From Helicobacter pullorum NCTC 12824 (GTDB lineage: Bacteria; Campylobacterota; Campylobacteria; Campylobacterales; Helicobacteraceae), in NCBI RefSeq assembly GCF_017979475.1, contig NZ_JAERIT010000012.1, forward strand, positions 1-39,224: a stretch of 39,224 bases of DNA, read 5' to 3'. The notes below the pieces were generated by a model. It was not told the origin of the DNA. It saw only the letters and a program-made list of their open reading frames with translations, and searched no databases. The translations under genes were made by a program, and so were the position numbers. Positions 25,530 through 35,258 of the stretch are shown here, in pieces; the first letter of the stretch is position 1, and each line of letters opens with the position of its first letter.

Positions 25530-26156
25530 TTACTTAGAATACAACTCAACGATGAGTCTTTCTTCTATAGGTATTACAACCTCTTCTCTTTCTGGCAATC
25601 TCGTAAAAATACCAAATACCTTTTCTTGATCCACATCAACCCAAGGAACAATACCTGTTTGCTTTGTAAGCTCGATAGCTCTTTGAATTTGAGGATTCTT
25701 TTTGGTTTTTTCACAAATTTCAATTTTTTGCCCTGCATTAACAAAAGCAGAAGGGATATTCAATCTCTTACCATCTACCAAAATATGTCCATGCACTACC
25801 AATTGTCTTGCAAATCTTCTTGTAGTGGCAAATCCCATTCTATAAACTACATTATCTAATCTTCTTTCAATAAGCTTAATGAGGTTTTCCCCTGTATTTC
25901 CTTCCAATCGATTAGCTTCCACAAATATAGAACGGAATTGTTTTTCAGAAACACCATACATCATTCTCGCTTTTTGTTTTTCGCGGAGTTGGATTCCATA
26001 TTCAGAGATTTTACCTCTTCTTTGTCCATGTTGTCCAGGACCATAAGGACGCTTATCTAATGCACTCTTACCTGCTAGCCTTCTTTCACCTTTTAGTGCA
26101 AGACTAACACCAAATCTTCTTTCAATCTTTTCTACTGGACCTCTATATCTTGCCAT
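25530..26156 (-). CDS. rpsD: 30S ribosomal protein S4
   Basis: S4 starts 30S assembly by binding the 5' domain of 16S rRNA. The 208-aa chain has [16 protein letters not shown], the [10 protein letters not shown] element and the S4 RNA-binding domain (about 97-160; [38 protein letters not shown]). The zinc-binding cysteines of the C+ form are absent. In other bacteria S4 represses its own operon by binding the leader; the ~200-nt leader ahead of rpmJ is a possible target here. Confidence 0.98.
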   Translation of the reverse strand: MARYRGPVEKIERRFGVSLALKGERRLAGKSALDKRPYGPGQHGQRRGKISEYGIQLREKQKARMMYGVSEKQFRSIFVEANRLEGNTGENLIKLIERRLDNVVYRMGFATTRRFARQLVVHGHILVDGKRLNIPSAFVNAGQKIEICEKTKKNPQIQRAIELTKQTGIVPWVDVDQEKVFGIFTRLPEREEVVIPIEERLIVELYSK

Positions 26157-26165
26157 TCTCTCTCC

Positions 26166-26558
26166 TTACACTCTTCTTCTTTTTGGTGGGCGGCAACCAT
26201 TATGTGGCAATGGAGTAACATCTTTAAACCACAATACTTTAATACCTTCAATGCTTCCAAGACTCTTAACAGCAGTCTCTCTACCGCTTCCCGGACCTTG
26301 AATCTTAACACCAAGCTCTTTGATACCATGTTCTTTTGCTTTTGAAACTGCATCTTCAACCGCTTGTTGTGCTGCATAAGGAGTAGATTTTTTACTTCCC
26401 TTAAAACCTAATGCACCTGCTGTACTCCAACAAATTACATTTCCCATTTCATCTGTGATAGTTACGCTTGTATTGTTAAAAGCAGCTGAGATATGAATAA
26501 TACCTCTTGCAATATTCTTTTTGACAACCCTTTTTTTTGTTACATTTCTTTTAGCCAT
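26166..26558 (-). CDS. rpsK: 30S ribosomal protein S11
   Basis: The 130-aa protein shows the family core [29 protein letters not shown] and the C-terminal [19 protein letters not shown]11 lies on the 30S platform by the Shine-Dalgarno helix. It is 10 bp after rpsM and 9 bp before rpsD. Confidence 0.98.
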   Translation of the reverse strand: MAKRNVTKKRVVKKNIARGIIHISAAFNNTSVTITDEMGNVICWSTAGALGFKGSKKSTPYAAQQAVEDAVSKAKEHGIKELGVKIQGPGSGRETAVKSLGSIEGIKVLWFKDVTPLPHNGCRPPKRRRV

Positions 26559-26568
26559 TATTCACCCC

Positions 26569-26937
26569 TTATTTTGATGCACTACCAACGGTTTTTCTTT
26601 TGCCTTTTCGCGTTCTTGCATTATTTTTTGTTGTTTGTCCGCGAACAGGTAAGCCTTTTCTATGTCGTAATCCACGATAGTTACCTAAATCCATAAGTGC
26701 TTTAATGTCCATTGTAACTTTTTTGCGCAAATCACCCTCTACGATATGATGAGCTTGAATTTCTTTAGCAATAGCAGAAACTTCATCTTCACCAAGGTCT
26801 TGAACCCTTTTGTCATAAGAGATATTTACAGCATTTAAAATATCTCTTGATGCTTTTAAACCAATACCATAAATATAAGTTAAAGCATATTCAATTCTCT
26901 TTTTTTTGGGTAAATCAACACCAGCAATTCTCGCCAT
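26569..26937 (-). CDS. rpsM: 30S ribosomal protein S13
   Basis: The 122-aa protein starts [26 protein letters not shown] and contains the helix-hairpin region and [25 protein letters not shown] at the basic C-terminus that contacts P-site tRNA. It follows rpmJ by 10 bp. Confidence 0.98.
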   Translation of the reverse strand: MARIAGVDLPKKKRIEYALTYIYGIGLKASRDILNAVNISYDKRVQDLGEDEVSAIAKEIQAHHIVEGDLRKKVTMDIKALMDLGNYRGLRHRKGLPVRGQTTKNNARTRKGKRKTVGSASK

Positions 26938-26947
26938 TATTTTTCCT

Positions 26948-27061
26948 TTATCCTTGTCTTTGTTTATGTTTTGGATTCTCGCAAATCACTCGAATCACGC
27001 CTTTTCTCTTAATAACCTTGCATTTGTCACACATTTTCTTTACAGAAGGTCTGACTTTCAT
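26948..27061 (-). CDS. rpmJ: 50S ribosomal protein L36
   Basis: The 37-aa protein reads from [14 protein letters not shown] and ends at PKHKQRQG. Zinc ligands Cys11, Cys14, Cys27 and His32 are all present, so this is the C+ form. TAGGAGT lies just upstream of the ATG at 27061. It is the first gene after the ~230-bp gap that follows infA and so heads the alpha operon in this organism. Confidence 0.97.
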   Translation of the reverse strand: MKVRPSVKKMCDKCKVIKRKGVIRVICENPKHKQRQG

Positions 27062-27270
27062 AGCTTACTCCTAACTTTAATATTTGAAGATTCAAATACT
27101 TTTTACATAATTTTTAGAATCACTCTAAAACTATCACCTTTTTGAATTGCAATAAAAACCAAAATTGAATTTCATTGCTTCCTAATAAAACTATTAGACA
27201 TTGAGTTTATAGTCCTCCCAAGGCTTATTCATCACCTAAACGACTATGCAATTTTTGCAATAAAGGGCAT
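27062..27270 (-). promoter_or_regulatory. Untranslated leader of the rpmJ-rpsM-rpsK-rpsD-rpoA-rplQ transcript
   Basis: This is the only long gap inside the otherwise gapless ribosomal cluster. The RNA would contain small hairpins: TGCAA/TTGCA around AAA (about 27247-27259), and CTAATA/TATTAG with a 4-base loop (about 27182-27197) next to a GGGAGGA that is not followed by a credible gene (ATG twelve bases on, nine codons). In E. coli the alpha-operon leader binds S4 for feedback; whether this one does is inference, as I see no match to that pseudoknot. Confidence 0.4.
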
Positions 27271-27276
27271 ATTGTA
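27271..27276 (-). promoter_or_regulatory. Candidate -10 for the alpha operon
   Basis: TACAAT, in TTTTTTTATACAATATG, lies about 20 bases after the infA stop on the minus strand. The T-run just upstream is what Helicobacter promoters show in place of a -35 box. It would start a transcript near 27264 with a ~200-nt leader before rpmJ. Confidence 0.5.
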
Positions 27277-27295
27277 TAAAAAAACTCATTAAAAA

Positions 27296-27514
27296 CTACT
27301 TATATCTAAAAGTAATTCTACCTTTATCCAAACTATAAGGAGTGAGTTCTATTTTTACTTTGTCCCCTTGCAAAATCTTAATGTAATTCATTCGCATTCT
27401 TCCTGCAATATGACACAAAATAATATGCCCATTTTCCAATTCAACGCGAAAAGTTGCATTTGGTAATGCTTCTTTGACAATTCCATCAATCTCAATCACA
27501 TCATCTTTTGCCAT
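27296..27514 (-). CDS. infA: Translation initiation factor IF-1
   Basis: The 72-aa OB-fold protein ([51 protein letters not shown]...) matches IF-1 over its full length. IF-1 occupies the 30S A site during initiation. It follows map by 4 bp and is the last gene before the leader gap. Confidence 0.98.
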   Translation of the reverse strand: MAKDDVIEIDGIVKEALPNATFRVELENGHIILCHIAGRMRMNYIKILQGDKVKIELTPYSLDKGRITFRYK

Positions 27515-27518
27515 TTAA

Positions 27519-28277
27519 CTATTCCTTTGATAAAATTTCTGCTTTGCCATTGATAATTGCCACTGTATGTTCATAATGACTACCATTTAGCCCATCTACT
27601 GAAACTACACTCCAATCATCTTCTAATATTTTTGGTTCTCCACTTTTTTGACAAATCATCGGCTCAATACAAAAAACCATACCTTCCTTGATTTTATAGC
27701 CCTGCTTAGGATTATTACCCTCTAAATAGTTTGGGATTTCTGGTTCTTCATGAGGTTTTTTGCCGATTCCATGACCGCAAAAACCACGCAAAGGCACATA
27801 CCCATAATCCAAAATAAATTGCTCTATTAAATAACTCAATTCTTTAAAGTGCATACCTACTTTAATTTGAGAAATTGCAAAATGAAGTGAATCTTTAGCA
27901 CAAGCAATTAATCTTTGATTCTCTTGTGAAATATTACCAACTCCACAAGTGATGGCACTATCTCCATACCAACCATTAAGATTCACACCCAAATCAAGCC
28001 CTACAATATCCCCTTCTTTCAAAGCGTAATCCGTAGGGATTCCATGGATAATGACTTCATTAACAGAAATGCAAACAGAGCCACTAAATCCATATAAACC
28101 TTTAAAGGCAGGTATTCCCCCTTGAGAAAGGATAAAATCCTCTCCCATTTTATCAACTTCTTTTAGCGTAAGACCCGGCTTGATATTAGCCTTTAGATGA
28201 TTCAAAGTCTTAGCAACAATCCTATTGGCTTTCCTTAGGGATTCTATTTCTGCAGGTTTCCTAATGGCAATTGACAT
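27519..28277 (-). CDS. map: Methionine aminopeptidase type I
   Basis: Map removes the initiator methionine from new proteins. The 252-aa pita-bread enzyme has all five metal ligands: Asp95, Asp106, His169, Glu205 and Glu236, plus the catalytic His79 in IIHGIP. There is no N-terminal extension. Its ATG overlaps the secY stop by one base (TAATG), the standard secY-map-infA arrangement. Confidence 0.98.
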   Translation of the reverse strand: MSIAIRKPAEIESLRKANRIVAKTLNHLKANIKPGLTLKEVDKMGEDFILSQGGIPAFKGLYGFSGSVCISVNEVIIHGIPTDYALKEGDIVGLDLGVNLNGWYGDSAITCGVGNISQENQRLIACAKDSLHFAISQIKVGMHFKELSYLIEQFILDYGYVPLRGFCGHGIGKKPHEEPEIPNYLEGNNPKQGYKIKEGMVFCIEPMICQKSGEPKILEDDWSVVSVDGLNGSHYEHTVAIINGKAEILSKE

Positions 28278-29536
28278 TATAGACCCACTGCACTCAATGT
28301 TTTATATTTATTCATATAAATTTGTGCTTCAATTTTACGCATTGTATCTACAGCAACCTGCACAACAATTAACACAGCCGTTCCACCAAAATAAAATGGA
28401 ACCCCTGAAGCTTTTACCAAAACCCATGGCAAAGTCGCAATTAATGCTAGATACAAAGATCCCCAAAGTGTTAATTTATTAGCAACTTCTGTTAGAAAAT
28501 TCGCCGTTCCCTCTCCGGGACGAATACCCGGTATAAATCCACCTTGACGCTTAAGATTTTCGGAAATATCTTTTGCATTAAAAACAATAGAAGCATAAAA
28601 ATAAGCAAAAAATATAACAAATAAAAACATTAAAACATTATACAAATATCCATTTGGATTAAGATAATCTGCAATTTGCATAATAACGCTATTGGAAGAA
28701 GCTTGCAAAATTGTGCTTGGAAACATTAAAATAGCAGAAGCAAAAATCGGAGGGATTACTCCACTAAGATTCATTTTGATTGGAATATAGTTCATAATTC
28801 TCTTATCTTGGTTTTGCATTACCACTTTTCTTGAATAAGAAATAGGTATCCTTCTTTCACCAAGCTCAACAAAAATAATACAAGCAACGGTAATGATAAT
28901 AATTGCAGCAATAAACAATAAAACCAACCAACTAATTTGATTTGTATTCACCAAATTGAAAGTTCCTGCAATTGCACTTGGAATACCCGATACAATACCA
29001 GCAAAGATAATTAAACTAATACCATTTCCAACGCCTCGTTGTGTAATTTGCTCACCAATCCACATTAGTAGCATAGTCCCACAAAGCATAGAAAATGCTG
29101 AAATTGCAATAAAAATATTCATATCTATCATAATAGCACCATTAGCACCTGTCCCAAGGCTTTTTAAGCCAATAGAAACACCCACAGCTTGAATCAAAGT
29201 GATTACCACAGTGCTATAACGGATAATTTGCATATATTTTTGCATTCCATCACGCTCTTTTTTCATTTTTGCCAAATTTGGAAAAGTAGCCGCTAAAAGC
29301 TCCATAATAATAGAAGCTGTAATATAAGGCATAATACCTAGAGAAATGATACTTAAACGCTCCACAGCATTTCCGCTAAACATATTAAATAGCCCTAAAG
29401 CATTTGAAGCATTATTATCAAAAAAAGTTTTAATGACAGCTGTATCTACTCCGGGAACCGGAATATACGCCAACACACGATAGGCTAAAAGAAAGCCTAG
29501 TGTAATGAGAATTTTATTGACGATAGCCTTATTCAT
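28277..29536 (-). CDS. secY: Protein translocase subunit SecY
   Basis: SecY is the channel of the general secretion pathway in the inner membrane. The 419-aa protein has ten hydrophobic segments, AYIPVPGVDTAVIKTFF near the N-terminus, the plug-region LFNMFSGNAVERLSIISLGIMPYITASIIMEL, and the cytoplasmic RGVGNGISLIIFAGIV and GFIPGIRPGEGTANFL. It overlaps rplO and map by one base each (TAATG). Confidence 0.98.
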   Translation of the reverse strand: MNKAIVNKILITLGFLLAYRVLAYIPVPGVDTAVIKTFFDNNASNALGLFNMFSGNAVERLSIISLGIMPYITASIIMELLAATFPNLAKMKKERDGMQKYMQIIRYSTVVITLIQAVGVSIGLKSLGTGANGAIMIDMNIFIAISAFSMLCGTMLLMWIGEQITQRGVGNGISLIIFAGIVSGIPSAIAGTFNLVNTNQISWLVLLFIAAIIIITVACIIFVELGERRIPISYSRKVVMQNQDKRIMNYIPIKMNLSGVIPPIFASAILMFPSTILQASSNSVIMQIADYLNPNGYLYNVLMFLFVIFFAYFYASIVFNAKDISENLKRQGGFIPGIRPGEGTANFLTEVANKLTLWGSLYLALIATLPWVLVKASGVPFYFGGTAVLIVVQVAVDTMRKIEAQIYMNKYKTLSAVGL

Positions 29537-29937
29537 TATTTTGTTCCACTTGTTGTGATTCTTTCATCTTTGATTTTAGCTACAAGATTCTTTGCACTTC
29601 CGCCAATAAGCTTAATTTTGGTTGTATAAGCAGGAAATTTATGCACACTTCTAATACTTTCAAAAGTGATTTCTTCTAATGTAGAAACTGCTTTAATCAA
29701 TTCCACATTAATCACATATGGTTTTACCACTCTACTTGTAAAACCAACTTTAGGCAATCGTCTTTGCAAAGGCTGTTGCCCACCTTCAAATCCTCTTTTT
29801 TGCTTAGAACCAGTTCTTGCGGTTTGTCCCTTTCCACCTCTTGTGGAAGTTTTACCCATACCACTTCCTTGACCTCGTCCTACTCTTTTAATTTTTTTTA
29901 CACTACCTTTTGCGGGTACTAAATTTTCTAATGCCAT
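29536..29937 (-). CDS. rplO: 50S ribosomal protein L15
   Basis: The 133-aa protein has the glycine-rich N-terminal arm with [22 protein letters not shown] and [16 protein letters not shown]. It comes directly after rpsE with only a 9-bp gap; rpmD (L30), which sits here in many bacteria, is missing. Confidence 0.98.
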   Translation of the reverse strand: MALENLVPAKGSVKKIKRVGRGQGSGMGKTSTRGGKGQTARTGSKQKRGFEGGQQPLQRRLPKVGFTSRVVKPYVINVELIKAVSTLEEITFESIRSVHKFPAYTTKIKLIGGSAKNLVAKIKDERITTSGTK

Positions 29938-29946
29938 AAAATCTCC

Positions 29947-30387
29947 TTATGCCTTTACTTTAGAAAGTGCATCAATTGTGGCTCTTACTACATTATATGG
30001 ATTGTTAGAACCCAATGACTTTGTCAAAATATCTTTGATACCTGCCATTTCCAAAACCGGACGCACAGAACCACCAGCAATTACACCTGTTCCCTCACTT
30101 GCAGGCTTCAACAAAATAATACTAGAATTATATTTTTGTTGAACATCATGAGCAATTGTTGTGCCTTTAATATTAACTTTTACAATATTTTTAAAGGCAT
30201 CATCAATCGCTTTTTTAACTGCATCTGGCACCTCTTTAGCTTTTCCAAGTCCAAATCCTACCAAGCCTTCTTTATTGCCAATTACCACCAAGGCATTAAA
30301 GCGGAATCTACGCCCACCTTTTACTACCTTTGTTACACGCCCAATATTTACAACGACTTCTTTAAAATCTTCTCTATTGATTTCCAT
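29947..30387 (-). CDS. rpsE: 30S ribosomal protein S5
   Basis: The 146-aa protein has the double-stranded RNA-binding part (about 8-75; [40 protein letters not shown]) and the C-terminal domain with [23 protein letters not shown]. It is short at the N-terminus compared with E. coli S5 (about 167 aa). S5 helps keep decoding accurate. Confidence 0.98.
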   Translation of the reverse strand: MEINREDFKEVVVNIGRVTKVVKGGRRFRFNALVVIGNKEGLVGFGLGKAKEVPDAVKKAIDDAFKNIVKVNIKGTTIAHDVQQKYNSSIILLKPASEGTGVIAGGSVRPVLEMAGIKDILTKSLGSNNPYNVVRATIDALSKVKA

Positions 30388-30395
30388 ATTATCCC

Positions 30396-30752
30396 CTATA
30401 GACTAATTCCATTCTCGCGTAGAGAGTCAGCAAAACTTGCAACAACGCCGTGATACAAATATCCATTTCTATCAAAAATAACTTTTTCTACATTGATTTT
30501 TTTAAGCGATTGAGCCAAAGTAGATGCGATTTTCTTAACATCTTCTTTATTATTTTTTAATCCCATTTTTTTGCCATCAACACTAGCTAAAGTAATACCT
30601 TTTACATCATCAATAACTTGTGCATAGAAATATCTATTTGAGCGAAAAATACTCAATCTTGGAGTTGTCGCATCTCCAAAAACTCTTGCACGGATTCTTA
30701 GCTTTCTTTTAATTCTCAAGATTCTTTTTCTTCTAATAATTTTATCTGTCAT
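30396..30752 (-). CDS. rplR: 50S ribosomal protein L18
   Basis: The 118-aa 5S-rRNA-binding protein shows [18 protein letters not shown] and the family end [26 protein letters not shown]. The N-terminus is strongly basic ([15 protein letters not shown]). Confidence 0.98.
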   Translation of the reverse strand: MTDKIIRRKRILRIKRKLRIRARVFGDATTPRLSIFRSNRYFYAQVIDDVKGITLASVDGKKMGLKNNKEDVKKIASTLAQSLKKINVEKVIFDRNGYLYHGVVASFADSLRENGISL

Positions 30753-30762
30753 TGCTTAATCC

Positions 30763-31299
30763 TTATTTTTTAGAAGTTTTTCCAGCTTTGCGGATAATGC
30801 GTTCATCAACATATTTCACACCCTTACCCTTATAAGGTTCAGGTGGTCTAAACTCCCTAATTTCTGCTGCAATTTGCCCAACTTGTTGTTTATCAGCACC
30901 TTTAATAATCACGAGATTCTTATCTACTGCAATCTCAATACCCTCTGGAATGTCATAGTTAATAGGGTGAGAGAATCCAAGTGCAAGCTCTAAAACTTTG
31001 CCTTTTACTGCTGCTTTATAACCAACACCATTAATCTCTAATTGCTTTGTGAAACCTTCTGTTAATCCCACAACAATGTTATTTGCTAAAGCTCTATAAG
31101 TTCCCCAATAAGCTCTAGCTTGTGCATTATCTCCACTCAAAGAAAAACTTAATTCGTTGTCTTTAAAATCAATTCCAACACGCCCATAAGTTTCTAATTC
31201 TTTTGTAATTTTTCCACCCTTAAAAACTATTTTGCTCCCTTCAATGCTTACTTGAACACTACTTGGAATGCTAATAGGTTTTTTACCAACTCTTGACAT
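30763..31299 (-). CDS. rplF: 50S ribosomal protein L6
   Basis: The 178-aa protein has the two similar L6 domains and the signature [22 protein letters not shown] at the C-terminus; [12 protein letters not shown] at the start is typical. L6 lies by the sarcin-ricin loop and the factor-binding site. Confidence 0.98.
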   Translation of the reverse strand: MSRVGKKPISIPSSVQVSIEGSKIVFKGGKITKELETYGRVGIDFKDNELSFSLSGDNAQARAYWGTYRALANNIVVGLTEGFTKQLEINGVGYKAAVKGKVLELALGFSHPINYDIPEGIEIAVDKNLVIIKGADKQQVGQIAAEIREFRPPEPYKGKGVKYVDERIIRKAGKTSKK

Positions 31300-31309
31300 T
31301 ATTATACTC

Positions 31310-31705
31310 CTACCAAATACTGCAGAGGGCTTCCCCGCCTACATTTGCCTTATAAGCATCATCATTAGCAATCACGCCTTTGCTTGTGCTTACAACAATA
31401 GTTCCATATCCATTTTTGAAGCGTTTTAATTCATTTCTAGCCTTATAAACGCGTCTTCCGGGTTTAGAAATCCTTGCAATCTCATTGATAACTGAACGAC
31501 CCTTTTCATCGTATTTCAAAACAACATTAATGAATTGTTTTTTGTCTTTTTCAATGACTTTATAGCCTTCAATGAAACCTTTTGCTTGAAAAACTTCTAA
31601 AATAGAAACTACAATTTTAGCATAGTATAAAGTTGTAGTATCTAATCTCCTCATACTTGCATTTCTAATTCTTGTCAATGAATCTGCAATAATATCATTT
31701 ACCAT
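31310..31705 (-). CDS. rpsH: 30S ribosomal protein S8
   Basis: The 131-aa protein starts [16 protein letters not shown] and ends with [31 protein letters not shown], the S8 hallmark. S8 binds the central domain of 16S rRNA and in E. coli represses the spc operon; no S8-like mRNA site was examined beyond the sequence here. Confidence 0.98.
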   Translation of the reverse strand: MVNDIIADSLTRIRNASMRRLDTTTLYYAKIVVSILEVFQAKGFIEGYKVIEKDKKQFINVVLKYDEKGRSVINEIARISKPGRRVYKARNELKRFKNGYGTIVVSTSKGVIANDDAYKANVGGEALCSIW

Positions 31706-31714
31706 TTTTTCCCC

Positions 31715-31900
31715 TTACCAGCTTGCTTTTCTAAGTCCCGGTATCAAGCCTTCATTTCCCATTTTACGGAGGCAAACACGGCAAATACCAAAATCCCTAT
31801 AAACAGAATGTGGTCTCCCACAAATTGAACATCTTGTATAAGCTCTTACTTTAAATTTAGGCTTTCTATTAGCCTTTGCAATCATAGATTTTTTAGCCAT
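31715..31900 (-). CDS. rpsN: 30S ribosomal protein S14, type Z (zinc-binding)
   Basis: The 61-aa form has a zinc ribbon with Cys24, Cys27, Cys40 and Cys43 and the end [15 protein letters not shown]. The start at MAKKSM is favoured over a methionine ten codons upstream: AGGAAG stands just ahead of it and the shorter product equals the family length. The ATG overlaps the rplE stop codon by eight bases. Confidence 0.97.
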   Translation of the reverse strand: MAKKSMIAKANRKPKFKVRAYTRCSICGRPHSVYRDFGICRVCLRKMGNEGLIPGLRKASW

Positions 31901-32447
31901 TTGTTCTTCCTTTTGCAAAAGGTAAGCCAAAAAGTTCTAAGAGCTTCAATGCCTCTTTATCAGTTTTTGCTGAAGTAACAAAAGTGATATTCATACCATG
32001 ACTTACCATAATATCATCATACACAACTTCTGGGAAAATTAATTGCTCATTTACACCAAAGCTATAATTTCCTCTCCCATCAAAACCATTGCGTGGAATC
32101 CCTCTAAAGTCTTTTACTCTTGGCAATGCAATCACAATGAGTTTTTCCAAAAAGTTATACATTTGGTTTCCTCTTAAGGTAACCTTAACACCCATTGGCA
32201 TTCCCTCACGCATTTTAAAACCAGCAACTGACTTTTTCGCACTTGTAATCACTGATTTTTGTCCAGCAATCAAAGAAATTGTATCTGCAATATTTTGCAT
32301 AATTTTAGTATCTTTTGCATGCATACCTGCACCAACACTAATCACAATTTTTTCCAACTTTGGCAAAAGCATAGGATTTTTGATACCTAATTCCTCTGCA
32401 AGTTTTGCCCTAATTTCATTTTTATATGCGGCTTTTAATTGATACAT
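31893..32447 (-). CDS. rplE: 50S ribosomal protein L5
   Basis: The 184-aa 5S-rRNA-binding protein shows [35 protein letters not shown], and [29 protein letters not shown]. It comes 3 bp after rplX and overlaps rpsN. Confidence 0.98.
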   Translation of the reverse strand: MYQLKAAYKNEIRAKLAEELGIKNPMLLPKLEKIVISVGAGMHAKDTKIMQNIADTISLIAGQKSVITSAKKSVAGFKMREGMPMGVKVTLRGNQMYNFLEKLIVIALPRVKDFRGIPRNGFDGRGNYSFGVNEQLIFPEVVYDDIMVSHGMNITFVTSAKTDKEALKLLELFGLPFAKGRTNG

Positions 32448-32450
32448 AGA

Positions 32451-32681
32451 TTAATCCTCCGCTTTTTTAACATTTGAAATATGAATAGGCATTTCTTTGC
32501 TAATAAAACCACCTTTTGGATTTTTTTCACTTGGTTTTACTGCTTTTTTAGCCATTTTACAACCTTCTACAATCACTTGAGATTTCTTAGGCAATACTTG
32601 CAAAACTTTTGCTTTTTTGCCTTTATCATCACCTGTGATAACTTCTACCATATCACCTTTTTTAATTTTAAATTTAGTCAT
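32451..32681 (-). CDS. rplX: 50S ribosomal protein L24
   Basis: The 76-aa protein has the KOW motif ([25 protein letters not shown]) and the [20 protein letters not shown] stretch. It is short relative to the ~103 aa of E. coli, as in other Helicobacter. It overlaps rplN by one base. Confidence 0.97.
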   Translation of the reverse strand: MTKFKIKKGDMVEVITGDDKGKKAKVLQVLPKKSQVIVEGCKMAKKAVKPSEKNPKGGFISKEMPIHISNVKKAED

Positions 32682-33049
32682 TACAACACCTCCGGTGCTA
32701 ATGATACGATTTTCATAAAATTAGCATAACGAATTTCTCTACCAACAGGACCAAAAATACGTGTCCCGATAGGTTCTTTCTTGCTATCTAAGATCACTGC
32801 TGCATTATCATCAAAACGAATCAAAGCACCATCTTCACGATGAATCTCTTTTTTTGTTCTTACTACTACAGCTTTTACTACTTGACCTTTTTTCACTTTT
32901 CCACTAGGAAGAGCTTTTTTGACAGAAGCTACAATCACATCGCCCACAGTTGCGTAGCGTCTTTTACTTCCACCTAAAACCTTAATGCACATTATTTCTT
33001 TTGCGCCACTATTATCAGCAACATTCAATCTTGTAAAACTTTGAATCAT
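32681..33049 (-). CDS. rplN: 50S ribosomal protein L14
   Basis: The 122-aa protein is canonical: [33 protein letters not shown] and [26 protein letters not shown]. It overlaps rpsQ by four bases. Confidence 0.98.
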   Translation of the reverse strand: MIQSFTRLNVADNSGAKEIMCIKVLGGSKRRYATVGDVIVASVKKALPSGKVKKGQVVKAVVVRTKKEIHREDGALIRFDDNAAVILDSKKEPIGTRIFGPVGREIRYANFMKIVSLAPEVL

Positions 33050-33312
33050 AATTCAACTCCCACAGATACTACTTTGTGGAGTGTAAAGGCTTTTCTTTTT
33101 GAGATTGGCTTGCACTCAATTGCCTCAATCACATCTCCTACTTTTACGCTATTATTTTCATCATGTATAATGTATTTTTTGAATCTTTTTACAATTTTTC
33201 TATACTTTGGATGGATAACGCGTCTTTCAACTAAAATTGTTACGCTTTTATCTCCAGCTTTTGTAACAACTTTTCCAGAGATAATTCTTTTATGTGGTTG
33301 AACACTACTCAT
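33046..33312 (-). CDS. rpsQ: 30S ribosomal protein S17
   Basis: The 88-aa OB-fold protein has [39 protein letters not shown] and [19 protein letters not shown]. Its ATG shares one base with the rpmC stop codon. Confidence 0.98.
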   Translation of the reverse strand: MSSVQPHKRIISGKVVTKAGDKSVTILVERRVIHPKYRKIVKRFKKYIIHDENNSVKVGDVIEAIECKPISKRKAFTLHKVVSVGVEL

Positions 33313-33506
33313 TATTCAGCCCTCCCTTTTGCATTAAGAGCAGTTTTGATTCTTGCAATATCTTTTCTTGTTGCTCTTATTTCGCTTGTATTAGTTTGTT
33401 GCATTGTTCTAAGTTTTAAATTCAACTCAAACAACGCAGTTTCTTTTTCTTTTAAGAGTTCTTTTAACTCTTGAGTATTTTTTTCATTAATTTCAGTATA
33501 TTTCAT
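33312..33506 (-). CDS. rpmC: 50S ribosomal protein L29
   Basis: The 64-aa two-helix protein shows [43 protein letters not shown], the L29 signature. ATG 33506 is chosen over a GTG two codons upstream because AGGG is spaced about seven bases from it. The 5' end overlaps rplP by 14 bp. Confidence 0.97.
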   Translation of the reverse strand: MKYTEINEKNTQELKELLKEKETALFELNLKLRTMQQTNTSEIRATRKDIARIKTALNAKGRAE

Positions 33507-33918
33507 TCTCACCCTCTCTTGTTACAATTTTTGTTTTAAAAGGGAGTTTGCTCTGTGCAAGTGCTAATGCGCTTCTTGCTAATGCTTCATCAACACTACC
33601 CATTTCATAGATGATTCTACCGGGCTTAATATTCATAACCCATTTCTCTACTGCACCTTTACCTTTACCCATACGAGTTTCAAGAGGTTTTGCAGTAAGA
33701 GGTTTATCAGGGAATACTCTAATCCAAACCATACCGGTTCTTTTTGTCGCACGAGTCATCGCAATACGCGCTGCTTCGATTTGTCTTGAATCAATTCTTC
33801 CATGCTCAATTGCTTTGATTCCAAATTCACCAAATGCAAGAGAAGTTCCACGGAATGCTTTTCCTCTATTTCTTCCCTTCATTTGTTTTCTGTATTTTGT
33901 TTTCTTTGGCATTAGCAT
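33493..33918 (-). CDS. rplP: 50S ribosomal protein L16
   Basis: The 141-aa protein starts [19 protein letters not shown] and has [28 protein letters not shown]. The first of two close ATGs is used because the GGGGG ribosome-binding site is eight bases from it. L16 is part of the peptidyl-transferase region. The gene sits 2 bp after rpsC. Confidence 0.98.
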   Translation of the reverse strand: MLMPKKTKYRKQMKGRNRGKAFRGTSLAFGEFGIKAIEHGRIDSRQIEAARIAMTRATKRTGMVWIRVFPDKPLTAKPLETRMGKGKGAVEKWVMNIKPGRIIYEMGSVDEALARSALALAQSKLPFKTKIVTREGENEIY

Positions 33919-33920
33919 AG

Positions 33921-34628
33921 TTATTGCCCCCTTCTCTTTCTAGTTGGACGATTTGTTTTTGCTTCGCCCTCTTCTTGCTGCTTTTCAGCTTGGATTCCCT
34001 TTTGGAGAACTTCACCTTTAAAAATCCAAACTTTTACACCAATGTTTCCATAAGTTGTTAAAGCTTCTGCAAAACCATAATCGATTTTAGCTCTTAATGT
34101 ATGAAGAGGTATTCTACCTTCCATATACCATTCAGTTCTTGCCATTTCAGCACCTGCTAAACGCCCAGAAACTTTAACCTTAATACCTTTTGCACCAGAT
34201 TTCATAGCGCCTTGCATAACTTTTTTCATTGCACGGCGGAATGCTACGCGTCTTTCAAGCTGAGTTGCAACACTTTCAGCGGAGAGTTGAGCATTGCTTT
34301 GAGGTTTTTTAACCTCTTTAATATTTAAGAAAATATCTTTATTCACAATTTTCTTAAGAGATTCTTTTAGCTTCTCAACATCTGCACCTTTTTTACCGAT
34401 AATAATACCCGGTCTTGCTGCGACAACAGTAACTCTAACTTTCCTTGCTGTTCTTTCAATCAAAATATCACTTACACCTGCATAATAAAGCTCTTTTTTC
34501 AAAAACTTTCTAATTTTGTAATCTTCTGCAATATTCTGTGGTGCAGTTGTAAATGCAGGAAACCATCTTGATTCCCAATTTCTATTTATACCAAGTCTTA
34601 GACCAATAGGATTAACTTTTTGACCCAT
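33921..34628 (-). CDS. rpsC: 30S ribosomal protein S3
   Basis: The 235-aa protein has [23 protein letters not shown], a KH domain with [18 protein letters not shown], and [27 protein letters not shown]; a basic tail ([11 protein letters not shown]) ends it. S3 lines the mRNA entry tunnel and has helicase activity in E. coli. One-base overlap with rplV. Confidence 0.98.
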   Translation of the reverse strand: MGQKVNPIGLRLGINRNWESRWFPAFTTAPQNIAEDYKIRKFLKKELYYAGVSDILIERTARKVRVTVVAARPGIIIGKKGADVEKLKESLKKIVNKDIFLNIKEVKKPQSNAQLSAESVATQLERRVAFRRAMKKVMQGAMKSGAKGIKVKVSGRLAGAEMARTEWYMEGRIPLHTLRAKIDYGFAEALTTYGNIGVKVWIFKGEVLQKGIQAEKQQEEGEAKTNRPTRKRRGQ

Positions 34629-34957
34629 TACTTATCCTTACTTTTTTGTGCTACTTCTACAAAAATATGTGAAGTAGGTTTTCTTACTGGAGTTGCTCTA
34701 CCTCTTGCTCGTGGTGTAAAACGTCTAAGCACAGGACCTGCATCTACTCTGCAAGATGAAACAACAACATTTTCAGCCTCATAACCCCCATTTGCAACTG
34801 CTGATGCAATCACTTTAGAAATAATCTTTGCAGCTTTATTTGGCATAAATTCCAAAGACGCAATCGCTAATTCAGCATTCATTCCTTGAACCTCTCTTGC
34901 AATCAATCTTGCTTTAGTCGGCGAAAGGCGAATGTATCGTAATAATGCTTTACTCAT
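34628..34957 (-). CDS. rplV: 50S ribosomal protein L22
   Basis: The 109-aa protein shows [20 protein letters not shown] and the tunnel loop with [22 protein letters not shown]. Changes in this loop give macrolide resistance in other bacteria; the loop here looks intact. Confidence 0.98.
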   Translation of the reverse strand: MSKALLRYIRLSPTKARLIAREVQGMNAELAIASLEFMPNKAAKIISKVIASAVANGGYEAENVVVSSCRVDAGPVLRRFTPRARGRATPVRKPTSHIFVEVAQKSKDK

Positions 34958-34967
34958 TTTTCACTCC

Positions 34968-35249
34968 TTACTTACCGATTTTCTTTTGGACACTTCCTTT
35001 GTGCCCTTTGAAGGTTCTTGTAGGTGCAAACTCACCCAACTTATAGCCAACATGGTTTTCTGTTACATAAACAGGAACGAAAGCTCTACCATTATGCACA
35101 TTAAAAGTAAATCCAATCATCTCAGGAATAATTGTGCTTCTACGGGACCATGTTTTAATTGGTTTATTGTCTTTTGTCTCTTTTGCTTTGATGACTTTTT
35201 TCATCAAATGTTCATCAACAAAAGGACCTTTTTTTATCGATCTAGCCAT
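34968..35249 (-). CDS. rpsS: 30S ribosomal protein S19
   Basis: The 93-aa protein reads [19 protein letters not shown] and later [45 protein letters not shown], all conserved. It lies 9 bp after rplB. Confidence 0.98.
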   Translation of the reverse strand: MARSIKKGPFVDEHLMKKVIKAKETKDNKPIKTWSRRSTIIPEMIGFTFNVHNGRAFVPVYVTENHVGYKLGEFAPTRTFKGHKGSVQKKIGK

Positions 35250-35258
35250 TTACTTTCC

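Noticed and set aside
26132-26377. 81-aa frame overlapping rpsK in another frame
   Set aside because: No own ribosome-binding site; the basic composition comes from the rpsK sequence.
27160-27215. Possible SRP RNA: AGGAAGCA next to a small stem in the infA-rpmJ gap
   Set aside because: The conserved CAGG partner and GNAR tetraloop of SRP RNA are missing, and the loop is GTTT.
27160-27215. Nine-codon ORF after GGGAGGA in the infA-rpmJ gap
   Set aside because: The ATG is twelve bases from the ribosome-binding site and the peptide has no pattern of a leader peptide.
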